Assembly: GCA_905221605.1 (NCBI GenBank)
Contig: CAJNDS010002496.1
Location: 102,501-164,500 of the forward strand
Reading direction: 5' to 3'
Origin: Symbiodinium natans
Taxonomy: Eukaryota > Sar > Dinophyceae > Suessiales > Symbiodiniaceae
DNA length: 62,000 nucleotides
Below the pieces are notes generated by a model. The model did no database searches. It was not told the DNA's origin and worked only from the letters and a program-made list of their open reading frames with translations. Both the position numbers and the translations under genes were made by a program. Below are positions 25,245 to 35,571 of this stretch, piece by piece. Numbering within the stretch: position 1 is the stretch's first letter; each line of letters opens with the position of its first letter.

Positions 25245-26033
25245 ATGGCGCGTGCCGCATCTCTGGCGTTGGTGCTGTTGCTGCGCATGGCTGGCGCAGA
25301 GCCCACGCGGGCAGCATCTGAGATGTGGTGGGCGCTGCCGCCACCTAAGGTGACCGAGCGTCACCGCGTCTTCTGTTTGTCACACCTGGACGTGGCAGCG
25401 CAGATGGCACAAGCCGCTCTCTGGCGTGAGGACTCATGGGCGTTCTTGTTGCCGGCGTTTCCGGCATTGCTGATGGCCTGGCTCGGGCTTCCGACGATTA
25501 CTCTTTCCGGCGGCTTGGACGGTTTTGACTCGACGGACTTTGGATGGCTTTGCAGGCAGCTCGGCTATGCAAGCAGACACGTCGCAGTAGCGCCGGCACG
25601 CATGCACTTCCGCAGATTGTCCAGCCGGAGGATGCCGCAGGCATTTCTCAACCCTTGGTGCGGGCAGCGCTGGCGACCGACGAATGTCCACCCGCAGACC
25701 TGTTTGACGCACCCTTGGCGTGGGATGCTTTCGCGACCGACGAAGAGCGGTCCCTGGCTCTTTCTGAGGAGGAGGCGCTGTGTCACAAGAAGCGGCCTAA
25801 ACCTTGGATCCTTTTTTTTCGAGCAGGACGCACTGATGGCTGAAGAGGTGCAGCCAGCCGCAGACAGCAGCATCGCCCGCGGCGTTCTTTGGGAGACGTT
25901 CTTTGAGACAGTGATGCTGAAGCCTTTGATTTGTTTACGATTGAGGGTAAAGAAATCGCAAAGCGGGCAGAACAAGTTAAGTTTGGACTATGGGCGCCCA
26001 CCGAAGCGGGGGAAGCGCCTGAAGCGGTCCTGA
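25245..26033 (+). CDS. Hypothetical protein, weak support
   Basis: A 262-residue plus-strand open frame starts at an ATG and opens with a signal-peptide-like segment (ARAASLALVLLLRMAG). Another plus frame overlapping it (25544-25843) has a more protein-like acidic stretch (DLFDAPLAWDAFATDEERSL), so the true coding frame may switch near 25600. No domain is recognised. It would be an exception to the minus-strand orientation of the other host sequences. It could be a decayed element fragment. Confidence 0.25.
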   Translation: MARAASLALVLLLRMAGAEPTRAASEMWWALPPPKVTERHRVFCLSHLDVAAQMAQAALWREDSWAFLLPAFPALLMAWLGLPTITLSGGLDGFDSTDFGWLCRQLGYASRHVAVAPARMHFRRLSSRRMPQAFLNPWCGQRWRPTNVHPQTCLTHPWRGMLSRPTKSGPWLFLRRRRCVTRSGLNLGSFFFEQDALMAEEVQPAADSSIARGVLWETFFETVMLKPLICLRLRVKKSQSGQNKLSLDYGRPPKRGKRLKRS

Positions 26034-26301
26034 GTGGAGCCGAGCCGGGAGCAACTTCATGGATGTCGACCATGAGGAGCTGGAACGAATTCCTCATGAG
26101 GCTATGAGTCTATCAGAGAATATCCATAAAGGGCCTGTTGTGGGCCTTAGATTAGATTTCGGGTTTTGGGTCCGTCAAAAACCAACTACTGGGAATGTAT
26201 TGAGTGAACTTTGTATTTTCGCAAAAATGTTATGGGTTTCTTGGGTGGGTGGGCTTTTTTCCAACGCTTGACAAGCTGCTTGACTAGTGAATGCTCGGAC
26301 A

Positions 26302-26430
26302 ACCCTAAACCCTAAGCCCTAAGCCCTAAACCCTAAACCCAAACCCTAAACCCTAAACCCTAAACCCTAAACCCTAAACCCTAAACCCTAAACCCTAAAC
26401 CCTAAACCCCCCAAACCCTAAACCCCAAAA
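26302..26430. repeat. Interstitial telomeric repeat (CCCTAAA)n
   Basis: About 16 units of CCCTAAA on the plus strand, with CCCTAAG variants at the left end and CCCCAAA variants at the right. Degenerate copies (GGGTTTAGGAGGG, AAACCCTAGACCCC) continue to about 26510, where the copia remnant begins. Confidence 0.95.
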
Positions 26431-26504
26431 CCTTTCAGTGAGACCCGTGCTTGGGTTTCCGGATTCAGGGTTTAGGAGGGCGTCCCCAAACCCTAGACCC
26501 CAAA

Positions 26505-27400
26505 CTCTCAACGATGTGTGTCTGAGTCCAAGGCTCTCCTTGGCACCCTTCACTAAACCATATAACTCCGCCTCTGCCGACGACAAGGCTACGCTTGCCT
26601 GCAGTCTCGACCACACTTTCAGGCACACTGATCCGAAGAGGATACAGCCTGCACTGATGGATCGCCTGTTCACGCTGCGCTCAGAGCCCCACGATGCGTC
26701 CACGTAGCATCTGAGTCTCAAGTCTTTCTCGATGTGTTTCAAGTACCGCAAAACCATCCGCATGGCCCTGTCGCGCTTCTCCAACGGTTCCGCTTGCCCT
26801 CGGGCGAACATGAAACATAGTACTGAACGTCTCTTCGAGTCATGCTTAGCCAAGATAGTTTACTCAGCGTCGATCTGAATCTCTTTGCTGCTTCTGTTGT
26901 GAGCGGTCTCGCAGCTTCCTCGTGAGGTGCCGCTGCCATTGTTGCGCTGCTATGCGTAACCCGTACAAGGTGACGCCTTTTGGCAGTGCTACGACTACCT
27001 CTCCATCTGTTAGATCTGCATAGAGGAATGCTGTGGATACGTCAAATCCCGCCACGTTTTGCTGTTTACTTCCTGTGAGGCCGACGCCCCGTGGTTGAAG
27101 TCCCGTGCCACAATCCGGCATCGTACAAGAGCATTCTCCTTACCCTCGATTCTCTTCTGCTTTGCGGCACTTACCCATGTAATGGATATCACTTTCTTCT
27201 TGCTGTCAACCGACCACATCACATCACCAACTGCAAGTGACTCAAGTGCACGTCACTCACGCAACATGCCCTCATATGCCAAACCAACATCAAGCGCCTC
27301 ACCTGTGGTGTCGTCGCGCGCTGCTATCGGTCTGCTGACCCACACTGTCTGTCCTCCGAGCTGGACTTCTTCGCTTCCTGACTCCCAAAAACACCCCAAA
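26505..27400 (-). pseudogene. Decayed Ty1/copia pol remnant
   Basis: Reading the minus strand from right to left, pieces of copia pol appear in order but in different frames: the start of the RT (ALVRCRIVARDF near 27120), RT motif A (GFDVSTAFLYADL near 27040), LYGLRIAAQQWQRHL near 26970, FRSTLSKLSWLSMTRRDVQY near 26890, and the RNase H (CYVDASWGSE then ALSSAEAELYGLVKG near 26690-26540). The part that should hold the VDD catalytic motif between LTRKLRD and FRSTLS is missing, an internal deletion. The remnant has frameshifts and no LTR. It is not closely related to the copia element at 39099-48071. It abuts telomeric repeats at its 3' side and the inverted-repeat element at its 5' side. Confidence 0.85.
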
Positions 27401-27409
27401 TGAGGGTGA

Positions 27410-27516
27410 CCCCAGGATCGCCCCGGGCCACTATTAAAAATGCGAATTTTTAGTACTGAAATCGACGGTTCTGGGTGGCCTCGTTTTCTGGGTTTTTGAC
27501 CACGAGCCTTCACCGA
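27410..27516. repeat. Left terminal inverted repeat
   Basis: Pairs with the reverse complement of 28215-28328, including the 20-base block TTTAGTACTGAAATCGACGG. Confidence 0.85.
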
Positions 27517-28214
27517 TAGGGGCAAACTTTCCCTCCCAAGTGGGGGTCGGAGTTTGAGGCCAGGGGGGGTCTCCGAAGACTATTTTGCCTTTAAAATTGA
27601 AAAATACGACCCCCCCTTGACCAAAACTAGGCTGTGAACTGCCCTTCATCAGAATTGAAGGTTAAAAAGCCCTGAAACATCCTGAAAAACTCTTGCAAGG
27701 AACTCTTGGTGTAGCCACTTCCTGTGGCCTGCCAAGTTACCTTCACAACTCTCCTTGCCACTTACAAGCTGGTGGTCTTAAAAAGCCTCTTGCAAGACCC
27801 TTTTTTCCATCTCTTATCAACGAGCCATCAAGGTTGCCTCGCAAGAAGCCTCTTGCGGCCAACCGTACTTTCATTTTATTGTCCATTCTTCGCTTTTTCC
27901 CCATTTCTATCTCGTCCCCATCTTGCCTTCTTTGGCTGCACCTTTACGGACAGCTTCGGCGTGAGGTACGGTGCAATGCCGTGTGATCGGCTCAAGATCA
28001 TCGATGAGGTCGTTTTTCGGTGCTTAATTAATTCAGCAGAGGACATCTGGTCGAATTTGATGCTTTTTGCCAAAACACCATCGGCGCACATTGTTGAAGG
28101 CCAAGTGAATGCAAAAGGTTCGCCTGGGGTTACTCCAATCCTGGAAGTACCAAAGAAGCCCCTCTGCAGCTTTCTTTCGATGGAGGCTTCCTCGAATTAG
28201 GATTTAGGATCCAA

Positions 28215-28328
28215 ACCGGTGAAGGCTCGGTTTGGTCCAAAAATCCAGAAAACAAGAGCCCACCCAGAACCGTCGATTTCAGTACTAAAAAACCGCATTT
28301 TTAACTGGGACCCGGGCCGATCCTGGGG
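28215..28328. repeat. Right terminal inverted repeat
   Basis: Reverse complement of the left arm; ends in CGATCCTGGGG followed by TGA. Confidence 0.85.
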
Positions 28329-28339
28329 TGAAGGGCTGT

Positions 28340-28891
28340 GTGAACATGAAGTTCAAAATTTCTTCGACTTGCATCACCTTGGAGTCGTGCATGTACGGGT
28401 CGATGATCATACCATCGTGCCTGTCATTCACATCTTCCCCCATCAAACTTGCTGCGGAGCTTCTCAAGCTTGGTAGTATTCTGACCCACGAAAAGACAGC
28501 GAATATTCAGCTCCTTCAGCAGGTCGCAGAAGCTCCGCGCTGGGCTAGCAAGCCGAAAAACCCTATCTCTGAAACTCCCAGAGAACACTTCCTCTACAAC
28601 CATTCTACAACCAGCAAGATTGGGCAAGGCAGGCTTTGCGATGTTTAGAGGCATTGATGAATCGATCCTCTTGCAAGGAAATTTCACAGTTTGCGTGGCA
28701 TAAAGATGAGATTGAGCTTCATTACCTCGTCTCCTGCAAGAGTGGCAGTACCCACAGCTGCTTGACCAGCCGCATGATTCTGACAGCAGCACTTCGCAAT
28801 CCCAAACGTTGCAGTGAATTCCTGCAAGGGTCGAAGGTTTAATTGAGATCACCCTTCCACTTGTTCTCAGGAACAAGTGCTCACTTGACAT
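28340..28891 (-). CDS. Coding-like minus-strand segment, function unknown
   Basis: The minus strand reads FCDLLKELNIRCLFVGQNTT and, after a one-base shift near 28450, continues with DRHDGMIIDPYMHDSKVMQVEEILNF. The two pieces fit together as one acidic, globular-looking sequence, so this is probably an exon or element fragment with a short intron or frameshift. The inverted-repeat element ends 10 bases beyond its distal end. No family is recognised. Confidence 0.3.
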
Positions 28892-29740
28892 TCACCCTAA
28901 CAGGAAATGCGATGTCATTGTTTCGAGGGGCTATCCTTTTGGCACCGAGATGCCACAACTGCGATATCCTCAGCTTGCTCAAACTTTCCCCGACTTTCGC
29001 TTTCCCTGTCTTTATAGTTGGCCCCAACGCCTTCCAACAAAAGGAAAGCCCCGCGCCTCTCGAACACCCTGTTGGCAGAACATCACCGCCCCAGTCACGT
29101 GTGGGGGTGCTAAACCAAAGGAGTTGCCGCAAAGCAGCCAGCACTCCAAGGAAGGGTTCCGGCAGTACTTCATCTCCTTCGAAAGGTCATGATGAACAAC
29201 CCCCTGAAGGAAAGCCCAATGCCCTGAACCAGAAGGCAAAAATCAGACCCCAGGGAGCCAAATGTCTTTAGAAGGAATGTCCATCAAAACCTTGCAGGAC
29301 TTTGCTGCTCCATCGCTGTTGCTTACCGACTCATCTCTTTGGCCCAATGGACCGAGGCGTGCAAGAAGTTCTTGTGCTATCATAAGCAAGCAGCCCTCGT
29401 CCTTGCTGCGTGCGGCTACAGCCTTCAAGAACGCTGTTGTTGGAATACATAGAACTGGCAAATGATCAGTCCCTAAAACTTCAGAGTTTCACTGAAGGCG
29501 TCTTGCATTCCCAACAGCCTTCCATCTAGCCTTCTTTTAAGAATAGACTGCAAATGCGCTGGATGTGTGCAGCCTTCACCATTGTCGCCCTCATGCCATG
29601 AAGAGGATAATCCTCTCTATGGACAGCTTTTTGCAAATCTTGATCTCATTGAGTATTGCTTGTGCGCACCAGAAGTTGGAACCTAGAAATGACACGTGCA
29701 CAATCAGCGTAAAGTCGTTTCCGATTAACTTCTGCCTCTG
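28892..29740. other. Left flank of the split-repeat retroelement; no gene seen
   Basis: Nothing recognisable. The base composition changes to a CTTTG-rich style beyond 29741, where the retroelement begins. Confidence 0.4.
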
Positions 29741-29856
29741 ACGGGTCATGTGTTTACTCATAGCTGTTTGCTGGTTGTGAAAGATCACCGTACTTTGTCA
29801 TTTTTGGTTCAAGCCACACACCAATCCAGTACAATGCTGGCTAGCTTTGCTTTTGA
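29741..29856 (+). repeat. Split direct repeat A1 (left terminus)
   Basis: Begins ACGGGTCATGTGTTTACTC and ends GCTAGCTTTGCTTTTGA. It matches 48172-48287 with one C/G difference. Confidence 0.92.
29788..29813 (+). promoter_or_regulatory. Spliced-leader-like sequence within repeat A1
   Basis: The segment starts CCGTA and ends CATTTTTGGTTCAAG. The dinoflagellate spliced leader, from established knowledge, is a 22-base sequence starting CCGTAGCC and ending ATTTTGGCTCAAG. The two agree at both ends, with a 5-base block and an extra T in between and one C/T change. The same sequence is at 48219-48244. It may be a decayed leader captured by reverse transcription, or chance. Confidence 0.35.
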
Positions 29857-30264
29857 ACTGCTTTGTATAGCTAGAGACATTCGATGCAGCTTATACAAGA
29901 TATCTGAGCAAGACATTTGATGCAGCTTATCTTGGCATTACACTTCTAAGTAATTTCTTTCCGCATTAGGCGGCGTGCAAGCGTTCCCGCGGGGGACGCG
30001 GATGTCGTCCGGCTTCGGCTGGCTTCCTCTCGGGCATCACACCAGTGATCTCGAGGACTTGGCCTTGCGCAAGTTGCTTTGGACTTTGATTTGGGAGTTT
30101 TCGAATAAGGTTTCACGGGTCCAGACCCAGCAGTCTTGCTTTGACATCCACCTGGGTTCCCGAGCGCTTTACGGGCTGCGTTCCGTTCCAGTTGATCGTG
30201 CAGATCATCTTTGGGCACTCCGCACCACTCCCCGAAGTTCGCCTTAATTCCTTTGGTCTTTGAG
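29857..30264 (+). other. Leader region of the split-repeat element
   Basis: Between repeat A1 and the first in-frame ATG there is no long plus-strand ORF. The frame used by the recombinase ORF is already open from about 30211. Confidence 0.5.
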
Positions 30265-32570
30265 ATGTTCACTGACCTGACCCTGCATGCTTCAATCATG
30301 GCAGTTGACTTCATTGAACCTTCCTCAGGGCATCACGCAGAGCACGACACTGCGGCTTTTTCGCCAGTCAGGGTCAAGCGTTATAGGAATAATCCTCTGG
30401 GTCCAGGGCGTGCCGCGGCTAGCGATGTGATGGATACTGTTTCAAGCTTTGATGAAACTTTGGGGGAGAATGTGCCAAGCGAACTCCTCCTGTCACCTCC
30501 GCTGCCAGTGTGTTCGCAATCCTTCATCATGTCTGCAACTCCCAAATCTTCAGCTGCTTCAGGTTCTTGGTCGGTTGTCGCCTCTTTGCATCCTGGGACG
30601 ACCCTGGAACGCCCGACATCAAAATCACATCCTTTGCCGGCACCTACTCGGACTCTCTGTCCTAGGACTAAGCCCTCGGTTGCTTGGGTTCCTAGCGCAA
30701 CGCCTTTGCCGGCTCCTACTAGGCTTAATGTGCATCGGGCTTACCTGCCGTTGGAAGCGCCTCTGCCTCCTCCAAACTATCAGCCTGCCCGGGTATACTC
30801 AATTTACCCTTCAGAAGCTCATGCCACGCAGGTTCTTGCTCCACTTCAGAAAGGGGTAACCTCTGCCTCGGAAGCTGAACCTCCCCATCTCTCCTCTTTT
30901 GTTCGCCCTTCCCCAAAGGGATCCTTTGCTTTGAAGTCTGGTGATCACACCACTGCACTCTGCCCTGAGGCCGCTGCGAATGCCTCCAATTTGAGGGGGC
31001 TTGTTCTTCAGAGCGCCTTGCATTCTGAGGCCTGGGATGCCGTTTTGCTGCTCTGGCGCTCTCTGGTAGACATCATTGGCCCCTACAGTTCAGTGCTGCA
31101 GCAGCTTCAGGGGTCACCTAGTGGCCCTGCTTTGACATTGAAGCTTTTGCAACTCAACGCAGACACAACTGCTTTACGCTATGTCAAAGCCTGCCTGGCA
31201 TATTTCGAATTTCTTATCGACCTCGGACACTCCTTGGATAATCTTTCCCAACTTGCCGCAGTTGAGGCAGTCTATGCTTTACACTGCAGTCGTTCCCAGG
31301 ACGATGACTTCTCCCTGGACCGGGAGCAGATAGCATTGGTTTTTCCGCTCAACACCCTGAAGGCACTGCGTTGGTTGGTGAAGACCGTTGCCCTTAATTT
31401 CCCAGACCTCTACTCCGGCCTGTTCAGAGCTTTGTCCGCTCAGCCATCTTCAGATCGTTCTGAAGCCGCTTCCGTTGGACTTTGTCGCGTTTCTTGAATC
31501 AGTTGTGCTTGATCCTCTTTCTGCCCCTGAGTTTGCTCTTTTTGCCGGCTCCGCATTGGCATGTATATGGTCGTCGCTGCGCTTTGGGGACGCTTCCCAC
31601 GTATCCTGGTCAGCTCTTCTGTTTGACCCTCAGGCTTTAGTCATTCGCGGCCTTGCCTATCGTATTCTCGGCGTGGCATGGCATTTGCTTTCTACGCAGA
31701 GGGCATATATGGCCCTTGGGGTCTTCGCTGGCTTCAGCTTCTGGGTGCCTTCTGGAGTTCTTTGGAACAACTCTCCCCCAATGTGGTTCCTGACTCCCTC
31801 TTCTTCTGCTCCTCACTTCTGGATGACACTTGCGACTTTGCATGTTGCCCTGCATCTTATGCATCGGCCTTGCGTTGTCTGCGCTCAGCCTTGAGCATGT
31901 GGGGTCGCTTAGGTTATGATGCGTCTCGCAATTTCACTTTGCATTCTTGCAAGGCGACAGTCTTGTCCTGGTGCTCCCAGCTTGGCTTTGGTGACATGGC
32001 ACGCCGTGAGCAGGGACATCACCGCACCACATCTGTCACTCTCTATGGTCGAGATGACACGCACGCGGCCCTAGCTCTTCAGGCTTCAATCCTTGGCAAG
32101 ATTCGCACTGGCCCGCGGAGCCCAGTCACCGATGGCAGAGCCGCAGCTTTTGGTTAGGGAAGGTCTTGCGACTTCTGGTTTTGATGTCCCCCTCCGCTTT
32201 CGGGGAAGTTCTTCTGAGCCTAGTTCGGACCCCCTGACAGCAGCAGCCCTTCCTTTGATACCCAGCCAGTCAACTTCAGCGTCCAGTGAAACAGTGCCTC
32301 AGGCCGCATTTGCGCCTTTGGGAAAGTCGCCAGATTTGCATCATGGCATTTTCTTGGCTTCAGCTAAGACCGTACACAGGGTGGTCGACTGCGACGTCGC
32401 TGTGTCGCAAGCATGCTGGCAGGGAAGGGCACTTAAGACGGCTTGTGGGGCGGTCGTTCGCAATGAATGGACAATACTTTTTGAGCTTGAGGCACAGGAC
32501 GCTTCGGGGGCACGCCGTGCGCTTTGCAAACGGCCCTCCTGTTTTGGCAGTGGCCTCTGCCTTTGACCTC
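30265..32570 (+). pseudogene. Tyrosine recombinase of the split-repeat element (frameshifted)
   Basis: This would insert the element's circular DNA by site-specific recombination. The frame opens at ATG 30265 with a Pro/Ser-rich N-terminal half. A helical domain follows (ALRYVKACLAYFEFLIDLGH). The frame moves to +2 near 31455 (LPLDFVAFLE...), carrying SLRFGDASHV with a candidate first catalytic Arg. It returns near 31670 (MAFAFYAEGIYGPW) and carries LHSCKATVLSW (box II, with Lys where Arg is usual), GHH, and VTLYGRDD with the candidate nucleophile Tyr. A further shift near 32150 leads to a Cys-containing tail (TACGAVVRNEW...CKRPSCFG). At least three one-base shifts break the gene. Order and motifs match the recombinase domain of DIRS-order elements. 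Confidence 0.7.
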
Positions 32571-32986
32571 AGATCATCTTTGTGCAGCGAGTACCAGTAA
32601 AAGGATGTCGATTTTGCTTATTCCGCATAACGTTGCTTCCGAGTTTTGTCTGCTTTGCATTTTAGTCAGTGCTGGGATCAGAATTTCAGTGCTTGCTCGC
32701 TTCACATCGGCCCAGCTTTTGGCTCTTACCTCCTGGGGGGGTGTATCGGGATTGCAGAGCTTTGTCCCTTGGCCTAGCACTCAGAGATTCTGAACTGCAG
32801 GTGAGCGTCTTGTGTAATAACTACACAGCTGTTCAGTGCTTCGCTTTTGCACTCAGAGCTTGTGCATGATCATTTCGCCGCTTTGCCTCAGAGCGTTTGG
32901 CTTCGCTTTAGCCATTCCTATCTTTAACACGGAACTTGTCTTTTGCTTTGGTGGCTCTGCCCGCCCTTGCTTGTTGCTGGCTAGCA
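32571..32986 (+). other. Spacer between recombinase and Trp-rich ORF
   Basis: About 400 bases without a clear coding frame; it may hold remnants of the same ORF. Confidence 0.35.
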
Positions 32987-33787
32987 ATGGCAGATACTGA
33001 CATTTTCCTGGGCCTGGCACAGGCTGAGGTCAACAAGGCAGTGGCATGGCTGGAAGACGCGCGCCACATGCCAGCGTCCAGTGGCTTTTCGCCAACGCAA
33101 TGGCTGTGGCATTGGCTTTCCTCTACGCCAGCCTTTGCGCCTGTCACAGAAGCTGCGGAAAAGATGGACGCTGTCTTTGGCTTTAGCTCTGGCGATTGGG
33201 CTTTTCATTGGATTGAAGAGATGGGAAAGGCTACCCTGAACCCAGCTTCAGCATCTTCCCAGGCCGCGCCAACGCAGACTGCTTTGGATAGCAAGTGGCC
33301 GCACTTTCCTAATGGCCACCGCTCCCTGGGATTGGCACCTGCAGACCTTCTTCGTGCACATACGTGGTTGGAGGAGGCAGCTTCTTTCAATGGTGCCAGC
33401 GGCTGGGAGGAAGACGATTGGCTTCGTTATTGGATGGAGCAGGATCCGGTCTTTGAGACTTTGCTTCAGCGCGCTAAGGAGGCCAACCATGGCTGGAATA
33501 TCAGTCAATGGCTTTGGCTTTGGGTGTCGCAAGCTGACAGACCTCAGCCGCCGCCGGCGCCTCCTTTGGACACCGCGCCGCCTTTGGCTACCGGAATCGG
33601 GCCGGACGCTTTCCCGCTCAGCCAGCACAATGAGACGATTATCGTCCGGCAGATTTACTGCCGTTCCACCTGTCAGGACTGCGGGGCTGGCCATTGCGGG
33701 GTCGTGCTTACACGCGAAGACTTGCCTCATCGGCACCGCTGTGGCATTTGTTACAAAGCTTTTCGAAGGGCACAAGGGCAACCCTGA
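32987..33787 (+). CDS. Trp-rich protein with C-terminal zinc finger, in split-repeat element
   Basis: The first ATG in frame is 32987; about 266 residues follow. The body has repeated units that end in a W-x(2-3)-W-rich helix: FSPTQWLWHWLSSTP, FSSGDWAFHWIEEM, WEEDDWLRYWMEQDP and WNISQWLWLWVSQ, each preceded by a short acidic/hydrophobic stretch. The C terminus has a metal-binding pattern (YCRSTCQDCGAGHCG...HRHRCGICYKAF). It lies between the recombinase and the Gag-like ORF on the same strand and reads through without a stop. I know of no named family with this architecture; a nucleic-acid-binding accessory role is a guess. Confidence 0.55.
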   Translation: MADTDIFLGLAQAEVNKAVAWLEDARHMPASSGFSPTQWLWHWLSSTPAFAPVTEAAEKMDAVFGFSSGDWAFHWIEEMGKATLNPASASSQAAPTQTALDSKWPHFPNGHRSLGLAPADLLRAHTWLEEAASFNGASGWEEDDWLRYWMEQDPVFETLLQRAKEANHGWNISQWLWLWVSQADRPQPPPAPPLDTAPPLATGIGPDAFPLSQHNETIIVRQIYCRSTCQDCGAGHCGVVLTREDLPHRHRCGICYKAFRRAQGQP

Positions 33788-33948
33788 GAAAGCTTTTACT
33801 TCAGTAATTGGCCTTCGTTTTGCCCTCCTCTTCCTTGGCTTTGCCCTTTTAGCGGGCACAGTGCATAGTGCATTGCTGGCTTTGTTTCGCCGCATTTTCC
33901 CTCAGCAGCTTTAGGCTGCTCGAGGGCGCTTGGCATCGGAGCACGCCG

Positions 33949-35571
33949 ATGGAAATCAGAGCTTTTGTGCGGCTTCAGAGCTTCTTTCATTCTGGTTGCT
34001 TTTGTGTTCCCTTCTGTTACATGTTCTCGCGCCCAGGTCTGGCTGTGGAGCTCCACACATTCTTCCAGGCGCACCTCTCAGAGGGTTTCGTCCTTTCCTT
34101 GGACCAGCTTTATGGCTTTGCACTGACGTTGCGGCTTTCTTTGTGCGTCAAGCGCTTTTATCTGCTTTCTTCTGCGTTTCCTCTTTCCGTTTGGCCGACA
34201 CAGGTTCCATGGCTGACCCAGGGAGCGACAATGGGCGAGGCCTTCTCGCGCAGCCGACTCCCTCAGACAAGCTCTCAGTTCTTTGGGGAATCTTTGAACC
34301 TGGATTTCCCAGAAGAAGTTGCTTCCCATTCGGAGCTGAACCGCACCATCCGCAATTTTGGTTTCTTGGCTACCTCCTTTGATCAGTTGGATCAATGGTT
34401 GGAGTCACACGGTCTCCTGGACTTTGGCTCCGGGACGCATGCAGACCTGCGGTGTCTTTGGCACAGGTCTCATGCCTTGGCTTGCTCTGAGGGACAAACA
34501 GCAGCTGTGCCCTTTCCGCCGCAATCCCCTGCTTTGCCCTTGCCGCAGGACCAGTCCTTCAGCTCGGCTTCAGACCCCAGCCGCACCGTGTCTGCTGCCG
34601 CATCATGGAATGAGCCTTTCCCAGCTAAGCTCTCCTCAGACAAAACGGCCGAGCTTCGAGCCGCTTTTCTGCGGAAATACCCTAGCGAGGTGTTGGACGA
34701 CTCCACCATGCCTTCGGCTCGTCTCCTTGCTTTGGCTTTCAAACAAGCCTCGTCACAGGAGTGGCGCTTCATCCCTTGGCGTTGGCGCATGTCAGTGCTT
34801 GAGCTTGAAGAGCAGCAGTTGCAGCGCCCCCGCAAGCTGGCCAGGACCGAGTTGGCAGACCTCATCTTGGATGATATCCCTTCTCGGAACCTCCCGGACA
34901 CACTGGGCATGTTTGCTTTGAGCAAGATTTTGCACTTGCATAGTGTGGCGATGGCCATGGTCACTGACGTGCATTTGGTGACGCTTAAGAAGTACGAGTC
35001 CACTTTCCTCCGCTTTGCTTCGGCCCGCTTTGACACTAGCAGTGGCCTTCGCCCACCCAATGCATTGGAGTGTGAGCAAGCAGACCGTCGCTTCTGGGAG
35101 GCCGTGTCTGAACTCCGTTTGCAAGGTTGGTCTCTGGACGACTGCATCCATGAGAACACAGCCGTCCGCAGCGAGCTGGCTTCTCTTTTGGCACCGCGCG
35201 TTTTCCTGCCCAAGGCCATGCTCCTTGGAGGAAAGGGCAATAGCTCCGGTGCTGGCTTTGGCAACGGACGGGGGCGCGGCAAAGGCAAGGGGGACGGACG
35301 AGGTCGTGGGAGTGGCCTTGGGACCGGTCGTGGGGGATCCGGTCTGGGCAACCAAGGCAACTCCGCAGGGACCCCCACAAATCGCCAGGAGTGGGCATCC
35401 TCCGCAAAAATTAACGGAGAAGTTAAGACCCTTTGCATGCGCTGGAGTCAGCGCACAGGCTGCAAAAATCCATCATGCCGCTTTGAACACCTTTGTCCCG
35501 TGAAGCTCCCCAGTGGCAAGATTTGCCTTGGCAACCATCCGGCTTGGCAACACACTGACACCCCGCATTGA
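33949..35571 (+). CDS. Gag-like protein with RG-rich region and CCCH zinc finger
   Basis: The first ATG in frame is 33949, giving about 540 residues to the TGA at 35569. The frame is also open back to 33868. The middle is helical (ELADLILDDIPSRNLPDTLG, then WEAVSELRLQGWSLDDCIHE). Near the C terminus lies an RG/GKG tract followed by CMRWSQRTGCKNPSCRFEH, a CCCH-type finger, and a His/Cys tail (CLGNHPAWQH). This arrangement suits an RNA-binding capsid-type protein. The TGA is followed by the methyltransferase-like sequence in the same frame with no other stop, so a Gag-Pol fusion by read-through is possible. Confidence 0.65.
   Translation: MEIRAFVRLQSFFHSGCFCVPFCYMFSRPGLAVELHTFFQAHLSEGFVLSLDQLYGFALTLRLSLCVKRFYLLSSAFPLSVWPTQVPWLTQGATMGEAFSRSRLPQTSSQFFGESLNLDFPEEVASHSELNRTIRNFGFLATSFDQLDQWLESHGLLDFGSGTHADLRCLWHRSHALACSEGQTAAVPFPPQSPALPLPQDQSFSSASDPSRTVSAAASWNEPFPAKLSSDKTAELRAAFLRKYPSEVLDDSTMPSARLLALAFKQASSQEWRFIPWRWRMSVLELEEQQLQRPRKLARTELADLILDDIPSRNLPDTLGMFALSKILHLHSVAMAMVTDVHLVTLKKYESTFLRFASARFDTSSGLRPPNALECEQADRRFWEAVSELRLQGWSLDDCIHENTAVRSELASLLAPRVFLPKAMLLGGKGNSSGAGFGNGRGRGKGKGDGRGRGSGLGTGRGGSGLGNQGNSAGTPTNRQEWASSAKINGEVKTLCMRWSQRTGCKNPSCRFEHLCPVKLPSGKICLGNHPAWQHTDTPH

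Larger units (their letters stand above)
27410..28328. mobile_element. Terminal-inverted-repeat element, probably non-autonomous
   Basis: A 919-base unit starts CCCCAGGATCG and ends CGATCCTGGGG. The inverted repeats run over about 107 and 114 bases, sharing for example TTTAGTACTGAAATCGACGG, with a few mismatches and small gaps. TGA is present on both outer sides (27407-27409 and 28329-28331), a possible 3-base target duplication. No transposase is seen inside; two plus-strand open frames in the interior have no recognised domain. Long TIRs with 3-base duplications occur in several cut-and-paste superfamilies, so the family is left open. Confidence 0.75.
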
